Shown here in pieces: positions 1 through 9,387 of a DNA stretch of 64,000 bases. A program made the translations under genes and the position numbers. Position 1 is the stretch's first letter, and every line of letters starts with the position of its first letter. Source of the stretch: Leishmania donovani (taxonomy: Eukaryota > Euglenozoa > Kinetoplastea > Trypanosomatida > Trypanosomatidae); NCBI RefSeq assembly GCF_000227135.1, contig NC_018263.1:2000368-2064367 (forward strand), given 5' to 3'. Below the pieces are notes generated by a model. It was given only the letters and a program-made list of their open reading frames with translations, was not told the DNA's origin and did no database searches.

Positions 1-248
1 CGCGACGAGCACACGCACACGTCCTTCGGGTTCTCCACAGCGGCGATCACGCGAGCAGCGAGGATCAGCTTCTCCCACATCATGTGCAAGTCGATGATGT
101 GGCTACCCTCCGCCGTGCGGCCGTAGATGTACTTCTTCATCGCACTGCTCTGGTTGCGCGTGCCGATGTGGCAGCGCATCGCCAGCAGCTTCTGCGCGTC
201 GCTCTCCTTCATCCGGAGAACCTTCGAGCCAGACTCCACAGCGGTCAT
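1..248 (-). CDS. RPSA: 40S ribosomal protein SA (uS2), N-terminal part, cut by window edge
   Basis: This is the N-terminal 82 codons of the small-subunit ribosomal protein uS2 (laminin-receptor family), a structural component of the 40S subunit head-body junction in the cytosol. Translating the minus strand from the ATG at 248-246 gives a protein starting MTAVESGSKVLRMKESD. It continues through the family landmarks KYIYGR, HIIDLHMMWEKL and AARVIAA, and ends at the edge just after VCSSR. These match the eukaryotic uS2 order (QMKEED, YIYKR, IINLKRTWEKL, ISSR). The reading frame is open to base 1, so the remaining two thirds lie outside. The start is the first ATG downstream of a strong polypyrimidine tract and its AG at 312-311. 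The family assignment is secure; only the 3' part is unseen. Confidence 0.93.
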   Translation of the reverse strand, partial: MTAVESGSKVLRMKESDAQKLLAMRCHIGTRNQSSAMKKYIYGRTAEGSHIIDLHMMWEKLILAARVIAAVENPKDVCVCSS

Positions 249-837
249 GGTGACGGGTCGCGAAGAGAAGGTGGGGTGGGAGGGTGTAGGAAAGCCTTGA
301 GGAAGCAAGACTGCGCCGTTGACGAAGGTGCGTGCGGGTATGGGTGCATGAGCAGTTGCAGTGCCAGCGCGAGTCGATGTGATATGAGTAAAGGAGAAGA
401 GGAGAGTATTGTGAAGGAAAGAAGAGGGAGGGTGATCCTGGGAAAAATTTCTCCGCCACAGAGTCGAGTTGATGCGATGAAGAGAGACCCATCGTCACCA
501 GTGTAGCAGGCAGAGAAGAGGGGAGCGCTGGGACAAGATTGTTGATGTCGGAAGCGGCCTCGCACGACTTACCGTGCCCTCCCGCGTCCTGCGTGACGCG
601 TCCTTGCGCAGCACAGGCTCAGACAGAGGGGTCGCGTACGCGCCAACGCTAAGGATGCGAGACGGGAAACGGTCATCTCTTTTTCCTTTAAGTTTTCACG
701 TCGACATAGCAGAGAAGAGCAATTGGGGAGAAAGAGGCGGAATACGGATAGGAGGACCGAGTGAGTTTGTCCTTGTGCGTGCATGTGTTGGGTGTGCGCA
801 CTTACCGGCCGACTCGTGTCACACATCGCAAGAGAAA
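249..837. other. Intergenic: 5' flank of RPSA and 3' flank of the damaged gene
   Basis: No credible coding sequence is seen on either strand. The part next to RPSA holds its pyrimidine tract and acceptor AG. The rest is mixed-composition sequence with several short pyrimidine tracts on the minus strand. Confidence 0.6.
311..312 (-). promoter_or_regulatory. Likely spliced-leader acceptor AG for the ribosomal protein SA mRNA
   Basis: On the minus strand a long pyrimidine tract (complement of the purine-rich stretch 384-440) is followed by the first AG at 312-311, 63 nt before the ATG. That is the normal layout of a kinetoplastid trans-splice acceptor. It is predicted from sequence only; the tract-to-AG distance of about 70 nt is on the long side. 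Confidence 0.35.
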
Positions 838-1616
838 TCAGCTCCTGGGAGCGTAGGTCTGCCCAAAAGCACTAACGTTTTTCGGCTGCTGACGCTTCTC
901 GTCGTCAATTCTCAGCATCATCCGTTCGATAAGTGCGCTCTTCTTCTTTACGAGGCTGTCGAGTACCTCATCGGAATGACCTTCTTGATGCCGCAACAGC
1001 TGCTGAGCGGACGAAATCACGGTGTCCTTCCTGTCGGCCATATCTAACAGTACTTGGATCTCCCTTCCATCGAATTCCTTAGGTGGAAAGGAGCCTGCCC
1101 TTACTACTGATGACGGCATTGCCGCATCGACACCGAAGGTGCCCAGCTCTTTCGGCAGCACCGTGCGCGTGCCAGCCCTGCTTTCCAGTAGCTGTGCGCT
1201 TCATGAACATGGCTGAGCAGCGCAGCCAGTCGCAGGAGAAGTGCCTGGAATGCTTCCACGTTGTCGCACAGGGCTCTTTTCTTCGCCACAAGGTGCTGAT
1301 AAGGAGCCCAGCTGAGCGTCGGGGCAGCAACAGCCATCACGATACCGCTTCCTTCGAAGCCTGCCGACGGAGATGAAAGGATTGCCGGCACATGCCGAGA
1401 AAACCGGTGAGCGGGCACGTAGGATCCATTCGAAGCACTGCTATTAGAAACGCTAACGAGAGGAAGGCGATGGGAGGCACTGTCAAAGAGACTCGCTACC
1501 TGAGTCAGTGACGTGAACAGCGGCGGCGATGGCTGTGCAGGGGCTGTGCTGCCTGTCTGTGTGGTATTCGCAGTGGCGCGCACATCATCGACGGAGCCTC
1601 TCTTCCGCGCCGACAC
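838..1616 (-). pseudogene. Coiled-coil hypothetical protein, apparently broken (no ATG at start, frameshift)
   Basis: I do not recognise this protein. Two overlapping minus-strand frames look like halves of one gene. The 5' half (1616 down to about 1200) starts with a GTG directly after an in-frame stop and reads SARKRGSVDD, then a Ser/Pro-rich stretch, then a helical segment (KKRALCDNVEAFQALLLRLA). The 3' half is in another frame, open from about 1200 to the stop at 838. It reads QLLESRAGTRTVLPKELG and ends with a charged helix (VKKKSALIERMMLRIDDEK). Joining them needs one frameshift between about 1104 and 1200, most plausibly near 1195-1200. The first in-frame ATG of the 5' half is at 1337. 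A pyrimidine tract and AG (1644-1643) sit 26 nt upstream of the GTG, as if the original ATG were there. It could be a true pseudogene, an assembly indel, or a gene starting at 1337 with one error. Confidence 0.5.
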
Positions 1617-2974
1617 CCGTTACACCGGGATCACTAAGAGGCCTGAAGTGAGCAAGAAGGGAAAAAAAACGCGGTGTGCGCCTCGCTGTCGGCGCAGCGG
1701 ATAGAAGCGACAGTCTGTGCACGTCTTTTGGCTTCGTTTTTTATTCTTCTTTTTTTACAAGCAGCCACTCAACGGAAATCCGCCGTCATCACCCTCTAGC
1801 GGCACAACGACGCGGCGCGTGTAGTGAAGACATCACAGAACAGATCAAAGGAGGCGTGTGTTCATCACACATATGCGGAAACACTTGTGGAGAGCAGATG
1901 GAAGAGGCTTAGGAAGAGAGAAGAGAAGGTCAGGCCTACAAGACACACGAACGCGCAGTAAAAAGCAAACTACGCAGCAGGGCGTGTCGCCGAAAGGTTC
2001 CACCGAGACTGTCCGAGAGGCGGACTGGAGCGGCTTCGATCTGTTGCCGCACACCTACTCACACCAACGGGGAGAGTGAGCAAACTTGTTCGTTGATTCG
2101 AGAAGGGCAGATACGCGTGGCACCTTCGCTGTTGATCGCGCACTTTTTTCCCGTTTGCTGGATCCACCTCGACCGTCGAAGAGACTCGCTTACCTCTCCT
2201 AGACCACCAGTAACGGTGCCCGGTGCAGTTCACCTTTCGGAGTCACGCGTGGGTCCCCTCTGCAAGTCATGGTTGCCTTGATTTTCTCTTGCTGCGGTCA
2301 CCCTTGCCTTTGGCCTTTTCCATACGACTCTGAAGACAAACACGCACGCACGGAAGGTAAGGCACTGACGAGCAAGGCAGCGGCACGGCGGTAGTCGCGC
2401 GTCCGTTTATGATTCGGCCTCTATCTGATGTGCGCTTTCCCGCGTGTGACTTTCACCGGATGCTTTGCGCTTGTCGCGGGTGGAGGAAAGGAAGGGGAGG
2501 CTGGGGCGGTTGCACCGACACTGCCTCTGATCACGAGATGGGGAAGGGGGCGAGGATTCGCGCGTGCGGTGGCCGAAGACACACCCACCCACACACTCAT
2601 ACACACACACAAGCAGCATCACAGAAGGCTAGTAGGTGAGCGGGTTGAGTGAGGGAAAGGGAGGTACGTGAAGGGAGGGCGCATAGGGCAACCAGTGAAG
2701 GAATCACGGAAAAAGTAAACAAGCAACAGCATGTTTGTCCGATGCTCGCCGGCGCCGAAACGGAGGGGGTCAAAGAACGAGTTGTGCGCTGCACTTAACG
2801 CACCCTACCGGTGCTCACGCTTTTCCGTGTACTCGCTCCTTGACAACTGCGCGCTGGTTTATCGAGGACGCTGAATAGATCCAGCCTACTCACTCTATCC
2901 TGATTGGGCCTCGCGCCGTCATCCTCTAGCACGGTTCTTGGCGAGAACTCAACGGTGATGTTCCAATTTCGACC
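1617..2974. other. Intergenic: 3' flank of the porin gene and 5' flank of the damaged gene
   Basis: No open frame here has protein-like composition. A minus-strand pyrimidine tract (1645-1669) with AG at 1644-1643 could serve as the splice acceptor of the damaged gene. A short CA run lies near 2581-2612. Confidence 0.6.
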
Positions 2975-3811
2975 TTAGTCAGCGGCGTCCATGTTGGTGA
3001 GCTTCAGGCCGAAGCGCGGCGCTGCAGCACCCTCCCCGGAGGCGAACGGAGCCGTCATCGTCGCCGTGAGCTTCCAGATGTCGTTCATGTTTCGGATAGC
3101 TGTCATGGTGTAAGTGCCGTCTGACACATTTGCGTTGAGCATGAGGCGAGCGCCGCACGGCGAACGGGCTTGCACGCCGGCGATAAAGCGCCTGCGCTCT
3201 GCCATGACGGCAGCATCTATGTAAGTGTGAATAGGGACGCGAATGTGCACCGAGAAGCCGTTCCGCAGACTGTACTGACCAAGCAGATCACCTTTGCTGA
3301 GGTGTGGGCAGGCGTAGCGAACCATGAGGGCGGTGAAGTCGCGCACTCCGCTTCGCTCGGGATCGTACTGCAGCGACGCGCCAGCGTAAACATGATCGGA
3401 CACACGCGTCGTCACGTTTGCATCCGTCACAAACCCGTCGAGCGGCGACGACTTGCAGCTGGCGTTGAAGACACAATGCTTGGATGTCACCTTCACGGAG
3501 GCGGCAGCAGCATCCACCTCAATCTCGTTCGACGTGTTGTTGACTTTGGTGTGATAGATGATCGTAGGGAGGTACTCACGCCAAGACGTGAACGCGGCGG
3601 ACACCTTCGACTTGACGGTCGTGTGGTAGCTCGGGCATTCGTAGGAGAGGTGAGCGCCAATAGCTTTGGGGCTGGCAAAGGGGAACGCGTTGAAACCCGT
3701 GGGCGCTCCGTTCTCGTTCGCGTCCAGCTGCCACCCGCGCGCATCGCTGCCCTTCGTCAAGTAGTCCTTCACCACGTTGGCAAGGTTTGTGTAGCTCGGC
3801 GGAGCCGACAT
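2975..3811 (-). CDS. VDAC: Mitochondrial outer-membrane porin (VDAC)
   Basis: This encodes 278 residues, the usual length of the eukaryotic porin-3 family (about 280). The beta-barrel passes metabolites such as ATP/ADP through the mitochondrial outer membrane. The N-terminus (APPSYTNLANVVKDYLTKG) follows the VDAC N-terminal helix pattern PPxYxDLGKxxxDLxTKG, and residues after it (LDANENGAP) resemble the KxxNG step into strand 1. The body alternates hydrophobic and polar residues as expected for beta strands, and the end (RFGLKLTNMD) is like the final strand of VDAC. A longer open frame runs upstream to 4129, but the ATG at 3811 is preferred. It restores the family N-terminus and is the first ATG after a strong pyrimidine tract (complement of 3990-4080) and AG (3966-3965). 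Sequence divergence is high in the middle, which is normal for kinetoplastid porins. Confidence 0.85.
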   Translation of the reverse strand: MSAPPSYTNLANVVKDYLTKGSDARGWQLDANENGAPTGFNAFPFASPKAIGAHLSYECPSYHTTVKSKVSAAFTSWREYLPTIIYHTKVNNTSNEIEVDAAAASVKVTSKHCVFNASCKSSPLDGFVTDANVTTRVSDHVYAGASLQYDPERSGVRDFTALMVRYACPHLSKGDLLGQYSLRNGFSVHIRVPIHTYIDAAVMAERRRFIAGVQARSPCGARLMLNANVSDGTYTMTAIRNMNDIWKLTATMTAPFASGEGAAAPRFGLKLTNMDAAD

Positions 3812-3964
3812 GATCGGTTTTCTTTTGTGTTCGTGGGTAAGTATGGCCGGCCGAGCGAAAGCACAGCAAGAAAGCGTAACGGCCCACGCGCTGCGCGGCT
3901 GGAGATGATGGCACCCGGGCGTTACGCAACGAATAGAAAACTGAAAAGAGACGATGCGCAGCAG

Positions 3965-3966
3965 CT
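3965..3966 (-). promoter_or_regulatory. Likely spliced-leader acceptor AG for the porin mRNA
   Basis: The complement of 3990-4080 is an almost pure pyrimidine run on the minus strand. The first AG after it is at 3966-3965, giving a 5'UTR of about 150 nt to the ATG at 3811. It excludes the upstream extension of the open frame from the mRNA. Confidence 0.5.
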
Positions 3967-6299
3967 CGGTGGTGGGTGGGTGGGGGGGGGCAACGGCAAA
4001 TAAAGAGTGAAAACAAAAGAAAAAACGGAAAAGGGGGAGGGGGTGGCGTGAGAACGGGGAAGGAAGAAAAGAAGAGCGCGATGTGAAGGGAGTTGCGAGA
4101 CAAGTGAGGTGTGCTCGTGTTTGTGTCACAGGCGCTACTGCTCACCGCTGTCGGTGCGGAGAAGGCTTGCAAAAAAGATAGAGGAGAGACAGGGGCGGGT
4201 ACCTGAGGCGTCCACTCAGCGTTGAGGCTGCTACTCTCAAGATGCACACAGAACGTTCACTTCGTCTCAAACGAGCAGCTGCAAAACGACACAAAAACAT
4301 GTATTTGAGGAAAATACACACACACACAAATCGTCTGTAAAGTGAACGCGCGCACGTACGTGTGGAGGGGGACGTGCTCAGGGAACGAAGTGGTCCGTCG
4401 CCTATCGGCAATCGCGCAGACAGAGAAGGTGCACCGGTGAGGGTGAGAACTGGTGCCGCTAGAACGACCAAAAAGTAACGACCGAGAGGAATGTGTAAGC
4501 CTGGCGAGAAGGGAAGAGGGAGGAGAGGAGGTGGGGTTCAACGGGCCGATGCAAACCGGAAAGAGAAAACAGGTCGTGCAGCGAGCGAGAACAGGACAGA
4601 GAGCGCAGGTGAGGAGCTGCGACGACGAAAGTGACACATGCAGATGCGAGTACGCAGAGACACCCACACCCAGGAGCATCGCGTATGCAGATATGCAGAG
4701 GTGGGCATACGATAAAGGCGGCGACATCACCGCCCGACACGCGGCACAGTTGCAGTGGCAGAGGTAGAGAGAGGAAGACAGGGAAAAGAGAGGGAGCAAA
4801 TAAGTCTCGTAGAATGAAGAGCGCGCCGCACTCATGGGCTGGCCGCAACGCAACCGAGGGATAGGAACACATGCCCCTCGAAAAGGCGTGTCGACTCAAA
4901 AGATGTCGTCGACGCGAGCAACGGGTCCAAACACAGCACCCCAATGCCCGCACACCGAGAGAAGAGAGGAGTGACTGAGACTTTGGCAGCAGCGCTAGGC
5001 GGCGCTGCGATATTGACAGGGAGAACTCCTGAGTGTTGCCATTTCTCACGCATCGCATCGGCGATCGTTCGCTTTCGTCCCCCCTCGGCTCAGCATGGAG
5101 GACTGGGTAGAGAAGAAAGTGTGCGTTCTCTGATGCTGGTCGTGAGTCGCCTAGAGACTAACTCTCTCTTCGGCGTACACACACACACATTCCCGCTCAT
5201 TCACGTCACGCTCGGCACACCACTTACTGCTGTGGCAATGCGGTCTCGAGCCCCAACCCCCTCCATAGTCAGCGCCTCCGTTCGCTCTCGCACGAGTGCC
5301 GCGGCCCGGCACAGCCGCGTGGGAGTGTGAGGGACCCCTCTGAATCTGATAACGAAGGGTCGCTTTTTCCACGTCTGCACCGGAAAGGTCCTGGAGAGAG
5401 TGTGGCGGCTGGATGCAGTCTCGTTGTGCGCATCGTATGCGCATAATCAGGGCAGCCAAGCCGACAAGCTGCCAGTCCGTGTGCGCGTGCAGCACAGCTG
5501 CGTTAGCATGCACTCTAGCAGAAGAAAATGCAGCTCCGTGGCGTTTCGTCTTCCGGCGTGGCTAACTGCCATCCCTGTGAGCAATCTCATTGTCTTGTCC
5601 CTCCACCGGCTACCCGACGGGCAGCCCTGTCTTCCGAGTTTTTTGAGGGTTCTCGCGGCTGGTGCTGCCCCTCGGCGCGGAGAGGGCTGCCAGGATCTTC
5701 GGCCCGTTAGTGCCTCTGCTGCCTAGTCCGCCCTTCACCCCTGAAGCCGTGCAAGACGGCGTCTGAATTCGCCTGCTGCCGGACTCGGTGCACCCAACAT
5801 GCTTGACGGTGGCGGTCTCTGTCGGGGTGGTGACTGGTGAAGCAATGAGCCTAAAACACTCGTTCCGTTGAGCTGGCGTGTCGTCTGCAGGAAGAGAGGG
5901 AAGGAAAGAGTGCAGGGAGCGAGAGGGGCGTGTGTGTGCATTGCAGTTGCCATGCTGTGCGAGCACAGAATAGCATCGACCGCAGAGGTCATGCGCGCAA
6001 GAGAAGGGGATAGTTGGATCATAAGACTGCACACATCGCGGCCCTGCCCCTGGGCCCTCAGGAGGCGGCATGATGCGGGTGTTCTCTACGTCGGACACTT
6101 GCTCAGTCTGTAAGCAAGCCCACCAGCGTGCGAGCCACCTCCGAGCCCCCTTCTCCAAGAACCCGCGGAGATTTTGAAACAGAAGGAGAGCCACGATGTG
6201 ACGGGGTGCTGGCCGCCCCCCCCCCTTGTGACAAGATTTTACCATGAGGCGCAACATTTACAACGTGTCCATTCTGCCACAGCACATGATTTGGGTTCT

Positions 6300-6790
6300 A
6301 CTCCACCCCACCGGTCGCAGGCTCGTCCGCATGGTGCCAAGGAACGCTAGACACGCCAGTACAGCAACGCGCCGACTCAGTCATCTGATAGCACGGCCGC
6401 GGCCTCGAACTTTAACCCTTCCCCCCGGCCTCGAAGATCTCCCCAGAGCAGCTACCCACCCTGCCGGTCGCCACGCGATGCATCTTCTTCGGGACGACTC
6501 AGGCACCCATCACTGGACACTCAGGACCTGCTAGGATGCGTTCGAGTCGCGCTGGCCCTTCGCCCATCCCGCAGATGACGCAAGCATCTTCACTGTCGCA
6601 GCTCGCTCCGGCGCAACACCATCCACGACCGGATCGCCGACACTCGTAGCGATACATCGCTCTGGCCTCCCTGCGTTGTAGGCATTTGACCCTGTCACCA
6701 CCAGATGTGGCGCGGCATTGGCAGGGACAGAGGGAGGGCTGCTGTGGCCTTCGAGTACAGAGGGTGGGAGGAGGAGGAGGGGGGGGTACT
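6300..6790. repeat. SIDER-like degenerate retroposon, copy 1
   Basis: This stretch aligns by eye, in the same orientation, with 35925-36340. Shared blocks in the same order include CAGTCATC...GAGCACGGCC-like sequence, TGCCGGTCGCCACG, GGATGCGT(T/C)CGAGTC, GTCGC...GCTCCG(G/A)CGCAACACC, GACCCTGTCACCAC and GCATTG(G/C)CAGGGA. The size and the place downstream of a stop codon fit the short interspersed degenerated retroposons of Leishmania 3'UTRs. Boundaries are approximate and the class (SIDER1 or SIDER2) is not settled. Confidence 0.6.
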
Positions 6791-7086
6791 GGACCTGTGA
6801 TGCTGCGCACTGAGGAGCTCCCCTCCCGTCATCAGGGAGCGCAATACAGCAAATAAAGAAGAGAGAAAAGAGGCGACCAACGAATGAACTGAGCAAACCC
6901 CGGTAACGCAACGCGTAGCGTCGTACAAGCAGCTGTGACATCCACTACGGCACAAGAGAGAGAGACGGGGAGAGGGGAAGAGACAGGCACACGTCAAGAG
7001 ACAGAAAAACGAAACCGAGGCGGAGAACGCGACGCTAGGAAAGCCACCTGTGTATCATCCACGCATCATCGCGTAGGTAGGTGTCT

Positions 7087-7117
7087 GTTGTTTGTTTGTT
7101 TGTTTGGGGGGGGGGGG
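7087..7117. repeat. TTTG tandem run followed by 12 G
   Basis: About four TTTG units end in a run of 12 consecutive G (7106-7117) on the plus strand. On the transcribed sense strand it is a C run followed by CAAA repeats, in the 3' flank of the VHS gene. Confidence 0.8.
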
Positions 7118-7370
7118 CTTTCGAGAGTAGGTTGGCGATTGTGTGCATCTCTGGCTTGTATGAAGGGGTGAGGGATGGTAGAAGGGAGTAGTGAACCCGT
7201 GAAGGCCGCCCAAGTCCCCACACACACACGAAAAAAAACAACATACACGTACATCGGCGTCCTCACCCACGTGAGCGTTACAGTCACAACAAGCCGGGGA
7301 GAGAGGACGAGAGATAAGGCGGCGTGCATCGGGCTACACGAGCGAGAAAACCGAACGCACACGCGCATAT

Positions 7371-7386
7371 ACACACACACACACAC
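7371..7386. repeat. (AC)8 microsatellite
   Basis: Eight AC units on the plus strand in the 3' flank of the VHS gene. The surrounding sequence is also rich in short CA runs. Confidence 0.85.
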
Positions 7387-7830
7387 ATGCACACAAAAAA
7401 AAAGAAAACGGGAAGAAGGAAAAACGGTGAAAAAGCAACGGAGCGCCCGGGTACAGGCACAGATAGAGAGACGCAGAGAGACGCCGCCACCACCGCCATC
7501 AAAGCCATCACGCGTATGCGGTGGTGAACAGTCGCAGAGAAGAGAGAGAAAGCAAAATGCAACCCGAAGGATGGTGGTGAGGCTGGGAAGTCCGGGGAGG
7601 GGAGGGGAGGGGAGTAGAAGGCCGAATGCACACAGACTGACTGGCAAAGCCGCACAGAAGCCGCTCGCACATCCCTGCTCAACAAAGTAACGGAGAAGTC
7701 TGCCCCTCCTTCTAGCAGCACCGACCAATCCCATTTCTGAGCTGATATGAGGACGTCGAAAACATCGGGAGGCCGATAGCGCCAAGAGGATCAGCAGGTA
7801 CCTCACGCACCGGCGCATTTTTTTTTCCGT

Positions 7831-9387
7831 CTAGCTGACGCCGTGACCTTCAAGGAAGGCATCGAAGTCATCCGCGTCCTTTGATAAGTCCGCGGTCGGG
7901 GGGGCGGGAGCCGCTGCAGCCTCCGCTGCCGAGGTGGACTGTGATACTGCATGCTGGAGCGGCGCAGGCACCTCCTCCGCCCCAGCCGCGTCACCTGCCT
8001 CTGCACGCATGAGTGACGGCGCCGCAGCATTGGAACTAGTCGGTGCGGTTGTCGCGAAGTCGCCCACAGCAGGCTCCACGGCGTCGGCAGTCTCCTCAGG
8101 CGACGCCGCCGGAGGAGATCGCGCCGGCGGCGACCCCGGCTCCTCCATTGATGGCACGGGTAACTTGGGCATTGAAGGCGTAGCCTGTGGCGCAGACTGC
8201 CCGTTCCCAAACAAGTCCTCCGCCACTGGCGCAGCGGCGAGGGGCGGAGTAGACACCGGCGCCGGAGAGGTGCCCGCCATGCCCACGCTCCCGCTCGGCA
8301 CCTCAGCGCGCGGTGGTGGCGGGCGTTGTTGCATCCCCGTCTCCTGAAAAGCAGAGACGCCGCTGCTGTTCTGCTCCGTGTCAACAGCGGAGCGCATTAG
8401 GGTTTGCTGCACTGCTGGCGGCAACGCGGACGACCCTTCGGGCGTGGCGTCAGCGCGCGGCCGTGCCATCGACTTCTCAACCTTCGCCAGCACAGCCGAC
8501 TGACTGTCAGAGACGGTCCGGAGTAAGTCGCGGTCCAGCTGCAGGTTCGAGGACAGTAGAATTGTGACGTAAATGTGGTCTTCACGCAGCTGCGACAAGT
8601 AGCTCTGCACAACCTCGTCATCGCGCAAACATACATTGGGATTCGTCTCGGTGTTGTTAACGTAATCAGAAAAGGTCATGCACATTTCCAGCATCGCCGA
8701 CACACGCTCAGAGGTGGGGAGGTTGATTGCGATGGCGTCCACGACACTGCGCTTGTCGCGGTGATGACCATGCGAGCGTTCCCCTTGGTAGTCATGGCCA
8801 GCATCCGAGCGCTGACCTGGCTGTCGTCGATTGCGGTTGGGGGCGTGAACCTCCACCTTCATGCGTGCGTTGCGTTCCGGTTCGAGGCCCTCGAAGCAAT
8901 TCGGCCCCATTTGGTTGCGGACGTCGTCGGCAAGCGTTGTGAGGATGTAGCACTCCTCGGCGGGGTGGCCGCGAAACCAGATGCTGAGGTTGAGCGTCAG
9001 CAAGAGCGCTGACTCTTTCGCTTGCATCGCGCGGCCGGTCGTCGGCTGCACGCACGCGACGGCGACCAGATCGCGCAGAAGACCCTTCTGCGTCGCCACT
9101 TCGATATGAAACCATGTTGAGCAGCTCTTGATCATCGACTCCAGCAGCTGGATCGTCAGGTGCTTGACGGCGACATGAGAGTCCGCGATACGGCGCCGGA
9201 TTGCTCGCACAACGTCAACGGTCGACTCGGGTTTCTTGTTCACCGTCTCACAGAGAAACTTGACGTGCTCGTAGGTGGGAATGAGGAGTTGCGGGGCGGT
9301 GCACTCCTCAACAATGTCGGCGTAAGGGTTCGGCATAAGGCGTAACGCCTTATCCTTGATCTCCTCAATGAGCGACAGTTGGACCAT
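7831..9387 (-). CDS. VHS-domain protein (TOM1/GGA/Hrs-like trafficking adaptor)
   Basis: This encodes 518 residues. Residues about 20-160 read as a VHS superhelix (AIRRRIADSHVAVKHLTIQL, LLESMIKSC, FHIEVATQKGLLRDL, KESALLLTLNLSIWF), the domain that binds ubiquitin or sorting signals on endosomes. After a His/Arg-rich linker, residues about 215-305 form a helical bundle that resembles a GAT domain, though I cannot prove this by eye. The tail (about 306-518) is Pro/Ala/Ser-rich and disordered. It contains EDLFG and ends DDFDAFLEGHGVS; DLF- and DxF-type motifs like these bind clathrin or adaptor appendages. The expected role is ubiquitin-dependent sorting at endosomes or trans-Golgi. The ATG at 9387 is chosen because the VHS helix 1 begins there; the in-frame upstream extension is low-complexity. 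The VPS28 gene nearby acts in the same general route, but adjacency carries no functional weight here. Confidence 0.82.
   Translation of the reverse strand: MVQLSLIEEIKDKALRLMPNPYADIVEECTAPQLLIPTYEHVKFLCETVNKKPESTVDVVRAIRRRIADSHVAVKHLTIQLLESMIKSCSTWFHIEVATQKGLLRDLVAVACVQPTTGRAMQAKESALLLTLNLSIWFRGHPAEECYILTTLADDVRNQMGPNCFEGLEPERNARMKVEVHAPNRNRRQPGQRSDAGHDYQGERSHGHHRDKRSVVDAIAINLPTSERVSAMLEMCMTFSDYVNNTETNPNVCLRDDEVVQSYLSQLREDHIYVTILLSSNLQLDRDLLRTVSDSQSAVLAKVEKSMARPRADATPEGSSALPPAVQQTLMRSAVDTEQNSSGVSAFQETGMQQRPPPPRAEVPSGSVGMAGTSPAPVSTPPLAAAPVAEDLFGNGQSAPQATPSMPKLPVPSMEEPGSPPARSPPAASPEETADAVEPAVGDFATTAPTSSNAAAPSLMRAEAGDAAGAEEVPAPLQHAVSQSTSAAEAAAAPAPPTADLSKDADDFDAFLEGHGVS

Larger units (their letters stand above)
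3812..7830. other. Long intergenic: 5' flank of porin, long 3' flank of the VHS gene
   Basis: This is the longest gap in the window. Open frames of 100-250 codons occur, but they are dominated by Cys/Val/Leu/Ser/Pro runs that come from CA/TG and pyrimidine tracts, so I do not call genes. It holds a SIDER-like repeat (about 6300-6790), a TTTG/poly-G run (7087-7117) and a CA run (7371-7386). By position most of it would be the 3'UTR of the VHS gene. Confidence 0.6.

Noticed and set aside
4257..5058. Overlapping minus-strand open frames of 198-199 codons
   Set aside because: Several frames are open at once, all with UTR-like composition. None has homology-like motifs or a good start context.
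7066..7818. 250-codon minus-strand open frame
   Set aside because: It translates poly-C, TTTG and CA repeats (VCVCVYMRVCV-type sequence) in the VHS 3' flank and is not protein-like.
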